Part shown: piece after piece, positions 54,520-62,884 of the stretch | Position numbering within the stretch: position 1 is the stretch's first letter | How the letters are laid out: every line of letters starts with the position of its first letter | DNA from: Halomonas sp. TD01 | GTDB taxonomy: Bacteria; Pseudomonadota; Gammaproteobacteria; Pseudomonadales; Halomonadaceae | DNA: 64,000 nucleotides | Direction: 5' to 3' | Assembly (NCBI RefSeq): GCF_923868895.1 | Contig: NZ_OV350343.1 | Location: 868,001-932,000 of the forward strand | The notes under the pieces: generated by a model | Database searches by the model: none | The model's input: only the letters and a program-made list of their open reading frames with translations | What the model was told of the DNA's origin: nothing | Program-made: the position numbers and the translations under genes

Positions 54520-56838
54520 TTAAGAAGATGCGTGGTTGGTTAGCCCCCACCAGCGTGGCAGCAATGCGCGCACCTTGGCCTGGGCAAAACGGTCGTCCAT
54601 TAATATCACAACCCCTTCATCCTCGGGGCTGCGAATCACCCTTCCAGCGGCTTGTACCACTTTGATCATACCGGGTATGCGGTAGGTATAATCGTCGCCC
54701 TGGCCGAAACGGGTGTTCATGCGCGCTTTCAGCGCTTCGTTAAAGTCGTTAAACGGCGGCAGGCCTAAGGTGGCAATAAACGCGCCAATTAAACGCTTGC
54801 CAGGAAGGTCGATCCCTTCAGCGAAAGCACCGCCTAGCACTGCAAAGCCGACTCCCTTACCACCTGGGGTAAAGCGCGCCAGAAAGGCGTCGCGCTCGGC
54901 TTCCTGCATTCCACGGGTTTGGGCAAACATCGGCACGGCGGGGTGTGCGTGCTGAAACTGCGTTATCACCTGCTCCAAATAAGCGAAGCTACTAAAAAAC
55001 GCCAGATAGTGGCCAGGTTGACGCTGATACTGATCGGCCAGGGCTTCCACAATAGGCGCTACAGAGGCCTCACGGTGATGATAGCGAGTAGAAATATCGG
55101 CTCGAATACGTACTTCCAGCTGGCGTGCGGCAAACGGTGAGGCCACTTCCCGCCACACGCTGTTTTCCGGTAACCCTAGTAAATCGCGGTAGTAGTTAAA
55201 AGGGGTCAGCGTGGCCGAAAACAACACTGCGCTGCTGGCAGCCTTGAAGCGTGCCGCCAGAAAATCCGCCGGAATAACATTGCGCAGCCCAAGTACCGCA
55301 TCGCCTCGGCCATAACTGGCAAGGTCGCACAGCGAGTGGTCACCAAACCGCTCCGCCAAACGACAGAAGGCTAGCGCTTCAAACAGTAGCTCTTGAAGCT
55401 CAACGCTTGCGGCGTCGGGGTGTTCAACCAAATAATCGGTGATCGCGCCAGCCAAGGTTTGCATCGCGGCCACCAGCTTGTTGGGCAGCGCATCAAGTAA
55501 ATGGTAACGCTGTGACGCCGCTGCATCGGTGGTCACAGCCTTCGTTAGCGCCTGCCACTGCCTACCGACACGGGCTAGCGGTTTAGCAAGCGAGGGAGGT
55601 GAGTGGCGACGCAGACGACTCAAGCGCTGCTGGGAAAGCTCGGCACTGTACATGCCCCGCGCTCGTTCAACTAAGTTGTGCGCTTCATCTACTAATAAAC
55701 CAACTCGCCAGTCGTTGGCATGAGCCAATCCATGCAGCAGCGCATGACTATCAAACCAGTGATTCACATCGCCCACCACCACGTCGGCCCAGCGGGCTAG
55801 CTCCTGGCCTAGATAATACGGGCACACACTGTGGGCAAGCGCCACCTCTCGCAGTCCGTCACGATCTAGCCAGCGACGTGCCACCGCGGCTTGACGAGCG
55901 GCAGGCAAGCGGTCATAAAAACCCGCTGCCAACGGGCAAGCATCGCCTTGGCAAGCGGTACCTGGGTATTCGCAGGCTTTTTGCCTAGCCACCAGCTCCA
56001 ACACGCGCAGCGGCGAAGCAAACGCAGACGATGTGGGGGAAGATGAAGTAGGCGGTGATGAACTGGGGGCAGAGAGACGCGCCAGCGCATCCAGTGCCAC
56101 ACGGCGGCCCGGGGTTTTCATAGTCAGAAAGGCCACCCTATCCAACTGCTGACGGGGCATTGCAGTCAGCATCGGAAATAGCGTGCCAAGGGTTTTGCCA
56201 ATGCCAGTAGGGGCTTGGGCCAGTAGGCAGCGCCCGGTGCTGGCGGCCTTATAGACATCTTCCGCCAGCGGGCGCTGCCCAGGGCGAAAGTCAGGGTAGG
56301 GAAACGTCAGCGTCGCCAGCCACTCATCGCGGCGCTGCCGATGAGCAGACTCCTGCTCTGCCCAGGCCAAAAAGCGCTGGCATTGATCGGTAAAGAACGC
56401 CAGCAGCTCGGTGGCGCTAGCTTCGTGGGTAAGCAACGTTTCCTGACCGCTGGCAATCTCCAGATACACTAACACCAGCGTGACCCGTTCAAGGCGGCGC
56501 TCGGCGCAAAGCAGCGCGCCGTATATCTTCACCTGGGCCCAGTGCAACGCACGCTGATTGGCCGCCATGCGATCTAGATTGCCACGATAGGTTTTGACCT
56601 CTTCCAAACGGTTAGCGCTGGGGTCAAAGCCGTCAGCGCGGCCCGCCACGCGAAGCCCCTGATACTCGCCGGAAAGCGGCAGTTCGGCCAGGTAATCCTC
56701 GCCCCGGCGGCTAGCCACTAGCACATGCCCTTCAATGCCTTCCTGAGCGCTGGGTGCTGGCGTAAAGCGGTGGTCAAGATCGCCCACCCGTGCAGTGAAA
56801 TCACACAGCGTGCGCACCGCTACCCGGTAACGGCTCAT
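54520..56838 (-). CDS. XPD/DinG-type Fe-S DNA helicase with Cas4-like N-terminal domain
   Basis: 772 residues. N-terminal about 150 residues resemble a PD-(D/E)XK (Cas4-like) fold: GRADGFDPSANRLEEVKTYRG, with D and ExK. SF2 helicase motifs: Walker A QAPTGIGKT, Walker B LLVDEAHNL, motif VI-like IKVVQAAGRVIRSPEDEG. Cys residues (KACEYPGTACQGDACPL) fit the Fe-S cluster of this family. It overlaps the FAN1-like gene by ATGA, so the two proteins are made together and probably act in the same repair step on crosslinks or blocked forks (inference). Confidence 0.88.
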   Translation of the reverse strand: MSRYRVAVRTLCDFTARVGDLDHRFTPAPSAQEGIEGHVLVASRRGEDYLAELPLSGEYQGLRVAGRADGFDPSANRLEEVKTYRGNLDRMAANQRALHWAQVKIYGALLCAERRLERVTLVLVYLEIASGQETLLTHEASATELLAFFTDQCQRFLAWAEQESAHRQRRDEWLATLTFPYPDFRPGQRPLAEDVYKAASTGRCLLAQAPTGIGKTLGTLFPMLTAMPRQQLDRVAFLTMKTPGRRVALDALARLSAPSSSPPTSSSPTSSAFASPLRVLELVARQKACEYPGTACQGDACPLAAGFYDRLPAARQAAVARRWLDRDGLREVALAHSVCPYYLGQELARWADVVVGDVNHWFDSHALLHGLAHANDWRVGLLVDEAHNLVERARGMYSAELSQQRLSRLRRHSPPSLAKPLARVGRQWQALTKAVTTDAAASQRYHLLDALPNKLVAAMQTLAGAITDYLVEHPDAASVELQELLFEALAFCRLAERFGDHSLCDLASYGRGDAVLGLRNVIPADFLAARFKAASSAVLFSATLTPFNYYRDLLGLPENSVWREVASPFAARQLEVRIRADISTRYHHREASVAPIVEALADQYQRQPGHYLAFFSSFAYLEQVITQFQHAHPAVPMFAQTRGMQEAERDAFLARFTPGGKGVGFAVLGGAFAEGIDLPGKRLIGAFIATLGLPPFNDFNEALKARMNTRFGQGDDYTYRIPGMIKVVQAAGRVIRSPEDEGVVILMDDRFAQAKVRALLPRWWGLTNHASS

Positions 56839-58577
56839 TCGGCATCTTCTCGCTCAGACCCTTCTGGTTCAGGCCCTTGTGCTTCAGATGCTGGCTGCCA
56901 GCGTACATGGCACACCTCAATGGGCATGCCATGGCGGCAAAAAAAGTCGATCCAACGGCACTGGTTATCTTGCAGACGGTCACCCGGCCCTTTCACTTCT
57001 ATCATTTTATAGCGTGGTTCGCCGGGCGGTGCATCCGGCATCAACTGAATCAGGTCAGGTAGACCTGCACGGTTATGTTTAAGATCATCTAATAGCCGCA
57101 TAAAACAGGCACGCAAATGGGCAGGTGGCAAACACCTGAGAGCAAGCGTTAGCAGCTCTTCACTGACAATTCCCCAGTGAACAAAGGGCGATGCGATGCC
57201 CTGTTTGGCGTGCCACGTGCGAAGGATCGTGTCCTGATAGCGGCCGTCATCCAGCTGGGCCAGGCAGGCGTCGATATCGGCCTGGCGCTGAGGGACAAAA
57301 TCCTCGCGGTATAAATCCGCAGGCCCGCTGTGAAACGGGTGAAAAAACGCCCCTGGCAGCGGTTTAAAAATGGCCGGCCAGAGCAGTAAGCCAAATAGCC
57401 CCGTCAGCAGGCCATTTTCAACGTAATACACCGGCGCGTTAGGGGTCGCCATGTAGTCAGCAACGGCACGCTCAACTGGCTGAGGGCCAGGTAAATGAAG
57501 CACATAGGTAGGCGCTTGGGCAACTTGTTGATCAGACCGTGCCAAGCCCTCAACCTGTTGGGATAATTTGCGTGCCAAGCGTGGTAACAGCCGCATGAGC
57601 GCTTGGATTTCGGCTTCGTTTGGCTGCGCGTCCAGCGCGCTGATTGTGAGTTCATAAGCATCTGAATAACGGCCCAAACGCTCTAACACGCGCAACCTGC
57701 GAATACGCGCATCGCTGTTATTGGCGTCGGCGTAAAGTGTTAACGCTAACTCTGCGTCACCGCCACGCTCGGCCACGCGGCCAATGGCAAGCAATAGCCG
57801 CGCCCGCCGAGAGGCTAACCAACGGTTGCTGGAAGCAGGTGGCACCTGTGTGGAAAGCGCTTGCGGCAGCTCGCCGTCGTCCAAGCGTTCGCGCAAGCGG
57901 TGAAGCGTTAAGTAAGTAGTCACGTCAGAGCGGCTTTGGAACGCGCGCGACTCCACAGTAAGCGGTACCTGCTCAAAGCGCTGCAGGCCCAGCTCCGTCA
58001 GCACAAACTCTGCCCAGTCCTGACGTAGGTTGCCGAAAAACATCAGCCGTAGGCGGTCGCAAAGCGCCATTACCGTGAGCCGCACAATTTGTGTCGTCGC
58101 CGTTGGCCACCACTGCTGAAGGGGGGCGGACGCCTGTAGCGACGCTTCCAATGCCGTTTGAAGCGCACCTTTAGTGCTGTTGCGCGCTAGGCCTGCATTG
58201 GTGATTTCACCTACCAATGCCTGACGCAGCTCACTCAGCCGCAAGAGGCGGAATAGTTCGCGGCTGTTTAACTGCGGTGCGTTATCTACCCAACCAAGCG
58301 CAACCAATGGTTCCAAGGCCTGCTCGGCATCACCGATTTCCGCATAGGTCAGTTTGTCCAGGCGAAACAACTCCCCTTTGCGCATCACCATGCGCACCAA
58401 TAGCGCCTGGGAGGCTTGGGGTAACGTTTCAAAATGACTAATAGCGTCGCGTTCGGAAGCACTTAATAGGTCGTAGTGGCGGGCTTCTACCCACGCCAGT
58501 ACATAACGAAAATTCGTCAGGTAATAGAAAGGGTCATCTAAGGAGGCGGTCGCTGACGCGACAGGAGCACTGTTCAT
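56835..58577 (-). CDS. FAN1-type VRR-NUC nuclease
   Basis: 580 residues. C-terminal VRR-NUC domain (about 450-560): GLPDLIQLMPDAPPGEPRYKMIEVKGPGDRLQDNQCRWIDFF, with catalytic PD...EVK and the QxxW motif. The N-terminal SAP-like/winged region (LLVRMVMRKGELFRLDKLTYAEIGD) and the mid TPR-like helical part match bacterial FAN1, a 5'-flap and crosslink-repair nuclease. It is second in an apparent operon from 58957, followed by the coupled helicase. Confidence 0.9.
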   Translation of the reverse strand: MNSAPVASATASLDDPFYYLTNFRYVLAWVEARHYDLLSASERDAISHFETLPQASQALLVRMVMRKGELFRLDKLTYAEIGDAEQALEPLVALGWVDNAPQLNSRELFRLLRLSELRQALVGEITNAGLARNSTKGALQTALEASLQASAPLQQWWPTATTQIVRLTVMALCDRLRLMFFGNLRQDWAEFVLTELGLQRFEQVPLTVESRAFQSRSDVTTYLTLHRLRERLDDGELPQALSTQVPPASSNRWLASRRARLLLAIGRVAERGGDAELALTLYADANNSDARIRRLRVLERLGRYSDAYELTISALDAQPNEAEIQALMRLLPRLARKLSQQVEGLARSDQQVAQAPTYVLHLPGPQPVERAVADYMATPNAPVYYVENGLLTGLFGLLLWPAIFKPLPGAFFHPFHSGPADLYREDFVPQRQADIDACLAQLDDGRYQDTILRTWHAKQGIASPFVHWGIVSEELLTLALRCLPPAHLRACFMRLLDDLKHNRAGLPDLIQLMPDAPPGEPRYKMIEVKGPGDRLQDNQCRWIDFFCRHGMPIEVCHVRWQPASEAQGPEPEGSEREDAE

Positions 58578-58609
58578 TTATCCATTGTAACAGTGCTTGA
58601 TGGAGCAGG

Positions 58610-58957
58610 TTAACCCACCCGGTGTTGATAAAGTACGTCCAGCGCATCGTCATCGGCAGCAGGAGATGACGCCTTTGATTGGGCAACGGGCTTGCGGCCC
58701 CCCACCAGCACATACCATTCCGCTTCTGTCAGATAATGCTGGCACCAGCGACTTAAGCCCGCGGCCACATCATCGCGAATACGTTCGCCGCTACGAAAAG
58801 CGTGGGCGAGATGCAGCAAGTCCTGGCGAGCAGTGCGGGCACGGGCGTTGCCGCCGTGCACTTTGGAAAGTGGGCAGCGTCGATCATAGGCTGCGTTGGT
58901 TAATGCATTTAACCAACGCTCCAATTCATGCGCCTGAATACCGCCGTAAACTGCCAC
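58610..58957 (-). CDS. Small protein of unknown function upstream of the repair pair
   Basis: 115 residues from a GTG with GGAG 6 bases upstream; an ATG four codons earlier lacks a site. Mostly helical, Arg/Ala-rich (ARARTARQDLLHLAHAFRSGERIRDDVAAGLSRW), then EWYVLVGGRK and a Ser/Ala/Asp-rich tail. No known family recognised. Gap to the FAN1-like gene is 32 bp, so it is probably co-transcribed. An overlapping plus-strand frame exists, but this one is favoured by context. Confidence 0.55.
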   Translation of the reverse strand: MAVYGGIQAHELERWLNALTNAAYDRRCPLSKVHGGNARARTARQDLLHLAHAFRSGERIRDDVAAGLSRWCQHYLTEAEWYVLVGGRKPVAQSKASSPAADDDALDVLYQHRVG

Positions 58958-59153
58958 ACTGCACTCCATGCTGAATGGTGATTGAAATTTAATGGGCTTT
59001 GCCCATTAGAACTTGCTAAAAAGGGCCGTTAGATTGCCCGATTTTGAGATAACTGTCATCTTACTGCTATCGTCGCCGTTTACTGGCTAATCCAAAACGT
59101 AACGTCCTATGCCTCTACTATACCTGCTAATCGATCGAAATGATTTTTTAACG

Positions 59154-60059
59154 TTAGTAATTCATTAGCGTCTTTTTCGCTTTGTGTTTAAGCGACGCCA
59201 GCACTTTAGACTCATGCCATTCTGGGCGATAAACAATGCCAAAACCAAACGATAACGCAGGCATAAAAGGCAGCACCTTGACATGGTCGTGGCGCGACAG
59301 TTGATCTTTCGCGGTAATCGGGTTCATCACCGTGACACCCACCTCGTTAGCCACCAACGCACTAATGGTACCGATATTAGCTTCCGTTTTACCTGAAATT
59401 TTAACCCCGTGCTCAGCGACAAGTTCCAGTAGCGGGTTCGTACTCACACTTGGCTGGTTGCTGATCACTAAATGTTGACCACGTAAATCACTGACTTCAA
59501 CCACCTCACGCGTAGCTAGTTCAAGCTTGTCAGGCACCAGCGCCACGGCTTCTGTCACCAACAGTGTTTCTGTTAAGAGCTGAGGAGACGTCGCTGGCAA
59601 TGTGATAAAGCCGATATCCGCATGGCTTGATTCCACCGCCGTTTGTACATCGTGGCTCGACATCATATCCAGACTAATACTGATCCGGCTGTTTTCAGCC
59701 AGTAACGCAGCCACTACCTGAGGCACAAAGCCAAAACATAGCCCGGGAATAGCGGCAATTCTCAAGCGTGATGTACCAAACTCCTTTAGCGCCAGCACGC
59801 TATGACGCAGCTCTTCAATATTGCCCATCAGCCTGAGAATTTCATCGTACAGCTCTCGTGCTTCAGGCGTTGCTAGCAAGCGGTTTTTTTCACGTAGAAA
59901 GAGCTGAATCCCCAGGTTCTCTTCCAGCTGCGCCAGCGAACGACTCACTCCCGATTGCGTCATGCCAAGAAGGCGTGCCGTCCCTGAAGCGCTACCTACT
60001 TCATACAGCGTCTTGAAAGTTGCTAATGCTTTCAACGAGTTAATGGTGACTTCAGGCAT
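59154..60059 (-). CDS. LysR-family regulator of the adjacent catabolic operon
   Basis: 301 residues. HTH: ASGTARLLGMTQSGVSRSLAQLEENLGIQLFLRE. The effector domain has RLRIAAIPGLCFGFVPQVV and later HLVISNQPSV. It is divergent from the aminotransferase operon with 110 bp between, the standard layout for a local activator responding to a pathway substrate or intermediate. Confidence 0.9.
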   Translation of the reverse strand: MPEVTINSLKALATFKTLYEVGSASGTARLLGMTQSGVSRSLAQLEENLGIQLFLREKNRLLATPEARELYDEILRLMGNIEELRHSVLALKEFGTSRLRIAAIPGLCFGFVPQVVAALLAENSRISISLDMMSSHDVQTAVESSHADIGFITLPATSPQLLTETLLVTEAVALVPDKLELATREVVEVSDLRGQHLVISNQPSVSTNPLLELVAEHGVKISGKTEANIGTISALVANEVGVTVMNPITAKDQLSRHDHVKVLPFMPALSFGFGIVYRPEWHESKVLASLKHKAKKTLMNY

Positions 60060-60092
60060 GACTTTTACTCATCGATATTCGAAAAACGATCA

Positions 60093-60106
60093 TATATTGA
60101 AATATA
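60093..60106. promoter_or_regulatory. Candidate LysR operator
   Basis: TATATT-GA-AATATA is a perfect 14-bp palindrome in the shared 110-bp region, 34 bp from the regulator start and 63 bp from the aminotransferase start. It is AT-rich and could also include a -10 element. Confidence 0.45.
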
Positions 60107-60169
60107 GTAACAAGCCTACCTAGACTGCAAGGGAGATTTTTCACCACACCATAAAAAACGGAAAACGTG

Positions 60170-61534
60170 ATGACCGACTCTCCGCTGTTCTACCAGGCAG
60201 GCCCTGCCCTGCCGGAAGTCAGCCACGCTGATGGCGTTATGCTTTGGGATACCCAGGGCAAGGATTATCTGGATGGCTGCTCTGGGGCTATCTCCTGCAA
60301 CCTTGGTCATGGTCGACAGGATATTCGTGACGCCATGCTCGCCCAGATGGATAAGGTGGCCTTCACCTACCGCACCCAGTTTGAAAGCGCCCCCGCCGTT
60401 GCGCTTGGTCATCGGCTGGTCGAGCTATTTGAGGGTGAACTCGGCAAGGTGTTTTTCATCTCCAGCGGCTCCGAGGCGGTGGAGTCGGCTCTCAAGCTGG
60501 CGAGGCAATACTTTTTCGCCCTTGGCCAGCCTCAGCGCCAGCGCTTTGTATCGCTGCGTCCGTCTTATCATGGCAGCACCATGGGGGCACTGGGCATGAC
60601 CGGCTATCAGCCGCTGGAAGCGCCGTTCACCAGCATGACCCATGCGTCTATCAAAGTGCCGGGGCCGGATTTCTATCGCCATCAAGAGTGTGATGATGAC
60701 ACCCACGTTGAACGCATCCTGGCAGAGACCCGCGCCGCCATGGAAGCCGCTGGTCCTGAATCACTGATTGGTTTTGTACTGGAGCCCATCGGCGGTGCCA
60801 GCACCGGTGCACGGCTGTTAGGCAAACGCTACCTACAAGGCATTCGCGCCCTGTGCGATGAGTTCGGTTGCCTGCTGATTGCCGATGAAGTGCTCACCGG
60901 CGTGGGCCGAACTGGCACTTGGTTTGCCTGCCAGCATTACGATGTGGTGCCGGACATTCTGGTCACCGCCAAGGGGCTGGGCGCGGGCTACTACCCGATT
61001 GGCGCGATGCTCGCCCGCAGCGCTATCGTCGAAACGGTCATGGCCAGCGGAGGGTTCCAACACGGTCACACCTATGCTGGCAACCCGTTAGCCTGTGCCA
61101 CCGGCCTAGCCGTGCTTGAGGCCATTGTGCGCGAAGATTTACTGAACAACACCCGCCAGCGCGGCGCTCAGCTGGAAGCTGGGCTTCGCAGGCTTGCCGA
61201 GCGCTACGACTGGATCGGCCATGTGCGCGGCGCTGGCCTGTTATGGGGCATCGAGCTCGTCGCCGATGGCGCGTCGCGCCAGCCTTTCCCTGCTGAGCAA
61301 AACCGCTTTGCCCAGATCACCGCATTGGCCAAACAGGAAGGTCTTCTGATCTATCCCCGCCGCACTCTGGATGGTATCGCGGGTGATCACTTCCTGGTTT
61401 GCCCGCCGTTAACCATTCAGGCCCAAGAAGTCGACGTTCTGCTGGAACGTTTAGCACGCGCCATGGCGCGTTTTGATCAAGCGCTTACCACGCCGCCTTC
61501 TGCACTACATACACACCCCATCAGTGAGAGCTAA
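60170..61534 (+). CDS. Class III (PLP) aminotransferase
   Basis: 454 residues. Fold-type I, omega-amino-acid/acetylornithine group: SGSEAVESALKLARQ phosphate cup, YHGSTMGALGMTG, LIADEVLTGVGRTG (Asp that binds the pyridine N) and PLP-Lys in ILVTAKGLGAGYYPIGA. Members act on beta-alanine, GABA, diaminobutyrate or similar amino groups; substrate not readable. It is first gene of an operon with CoA-transferase and deacylase, 5 bp before the next gene. An upstream GTG adds one residue. Confidence 0.92.
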   Translation: MTDSPLFYQAGPALPEVSHADGVMLWDTQGKDYLDGCSGAISCNLGHGRQDIRDAMLAQMDKVAFTYRTQFESAPAVALGHRLVELFEGELGKVFFISSGSEAVESALKLARQYFFALGQPQRQRFVSLRPSYHGSTMGALGMTGYQPLEAPFTSMTHASIKVPGPDFYRHQECDDDTHVERILAETRAAMEAAGPESLIGFVLEPIGGASTGARLLGKRYLQGIRALCDEFGCLLIADEVLTGVGRTGTWFACQHYDVVPDILVTAKGLGAGYYPIGAMLARSAIVETVMASGGFQHGHTYAGNPLACATGLAVLEAIVREDLLNNTRQRGAQLEAGLRRLAERYDWIGHVRGAGLLWGIELVADGASRQPFPAEQNRFAQITALAKQEGLLIYPRRTLDGIAGDHFLVCPPLTIQAQEVDVLLERLARAMARFDQALTTPPSALHTHPISES

Positions 61535-61539
61535 ACGCC

Positions 61540-62241
61540 ATGACGCTGCTGAACCACAAAGTCTGTGATATTGACGTGGCCATCGCCGATATTCCTGATG
61601 GCGCGACCATCATGGTCGGCGGCTTTGGCTCGCCAGGCACGCCGTTTGCGTTGCTTGACGCCCTTCTCGCCAGCGGCCAACGCAACCTGACGCTGATCAA
61701 AAACGATGCCAATGAACCCGGTATCGGTATCGGCAAGCTAATTGAGGCAGGCCGTGTAAAGCGCTTGATCACCTCTCACTTAGGCCTCAACCGAACAGCC
61801 ATTGACGCCATGAATGCTGGCGAGATGGAGGTCATTTTTCATCCTCAGGGGCTGTTGGCTGAAAAAATCCGCTGTGCAGGCGTTGGCCACGGCGGCTTTC
61901 TTACCGATATCGGCATCGGTACGGAAATCGCCGAAGGCCGTCAGGAAATCAATATCGAAGGTTGTACCTGGGCCATTGAACCTGCTTTACAGGCTGATGT
62001 TGCTCTCATTCACGCTGAGCGAGCCGACCGCTACGGCAACCTGATCTATCGCGCCACGGCCAGCAATTTCAATCCCTTAATGGCCATGGCTGCCGAGCGG
62101 GTGATTGCCCAAACCTACCGTATCGACCAACCCGGCGACCTGCCTATCGACACCATTCATACGCCCTGTGCTTTTGTCGGTCATGTGGTGCAGGTCGACC
62201 GCTCGTCCAGCCAGCAAGGAGTTCGCCCCCATGATCTCTGA
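61540..62241 (+). CDS. 3-Oxoacid-type CoA-transferase, subunit A
   Basis: 233 residues, family I CoA-transferase alpha subunit. The CoA-binding/family motif is MVGGFGSPGTPFALLDALL near residues 28-45. TSHLGLNRTAIDAMNAGEMEVIFHPQGLLAEKIRCAGVGHGGFLT is typical of the AtoD/ScoA/PcaI group. Needs subunit B, whose gene overlaps by 11 bp. It transfers CoA from succinyl- or acetyl-CoA to a short oxo- or fatty acid. Confidence 0.93.
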   Translation: MTLLNHKVCDIDVAIADIPDGATIMVGGFGSPGTPFALLDALLASGQRNLTLIKNDANEPGIGIGKLIEAGRVKRLITSHLGLNRTAIDAMNAGEMEVIFHPQGLLAEKIRCAGVGHGGFLTDIGIGTEIAEGRQEINIEGCTWAIEPALQADVALIHAERADRYGNLIYRATASNFNPLMAMAAERVIAQTYRIDQPGDLPIDTIHTPCAFVGHVVQVDRSSSQQGVRPHDL

Positions 62242-62884
62242 TCAGCAGCGCATGCTGACCCGCGCCGCCCGTGAAGTCATCGACGGCCAGATCGTTAATC
62301 TGGGCATCGGTCTGCCAACGCGGTTGTTCCACTATCTGCCCGACGACATCAATGTGCTGATGCATTCCGAAAATGGCGTGCTGGGCTGTCGCCCCCGCCA
62401 AGAAGGCGAAGCACCCGATATCGACATGATTGATTCCGGCGGCGCCTATATCACCACCCGCCCAGGGGCCAGCGTGTTCGATAGCGCCACCTCGTTCGCC
62501 ATGATCCGCCGCAGCCGCGTGGACGTGACCTTCATGGGCGCTTTTGAGGTGGACCAGGAGGGCAACCTGGCCAACTGGAAAATTCCCGGCAAGTTCTCAC
62601 CCGGCATTGGCGGTGCCATGGAGCTGGCCCAGAAAGTGGCCCGGCTGGTAGTGCTGTGTTCGCATAACGACAAGCACGGCAACCCCAAGGTGCTGACCCG
62701 CTGCCAACTCCCCCTGACCGCCAGCCGCTGTATTTCCCGCATTATCACCGAGAAAGCGGTGATGGATGTGACGCCAGAAGGGCTTGAAGTCGTGGAAATC
62801 GCCGAAGGGCTGAGCGTTGAAGCGCTGCGTGAGGCGACTGACGCCACCCTGCTGATCGATGAATCACGTTTAGGGAGATTCTGA
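62231..62884 (+). CDS. 3-Oxoacid-type CoA-transferase, subunit B
   Basis: 217 residues. Catalytic Glu in the MHSENGVLG motif (SENG), with NLGIGLPTRL before it and MGAFEVDQEGNLANWKIPGK after. The start at ATG 62231 is set by AGGAG nine bases upstream, overlapping the A-subunit gene. The stop overlaps the next ATG (TGATG). With subunit A it forms the active heteromer. Confidence 0.94.
   Translation: MISDQQRMLTRAAREVIDGQIVNLGIGLPTRLFHYLPDDINVLMHSENGVLGCRPRQEGEAPDIDMIDSGGAYITTRPGASVFDSATSFAMIRRSRVDVTFMGAFEVDQEGNLANWKIPGKFSPGIGGAMELAQKVARLVVLCSHNDKHGNPKVLTRCQLPLTASRCISRIITEKAVMDVTPEGLEVVEIAEGLSVEALREATDATLLIDESRLGRF

Noticed and set aside
58597..58974. 125-residue plus-strand frame opposite the small unknown gene
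   Set aside because: His/Arg/Pro-rich composition typical of an antisense frame; the minus-strand frame fits the operon better.
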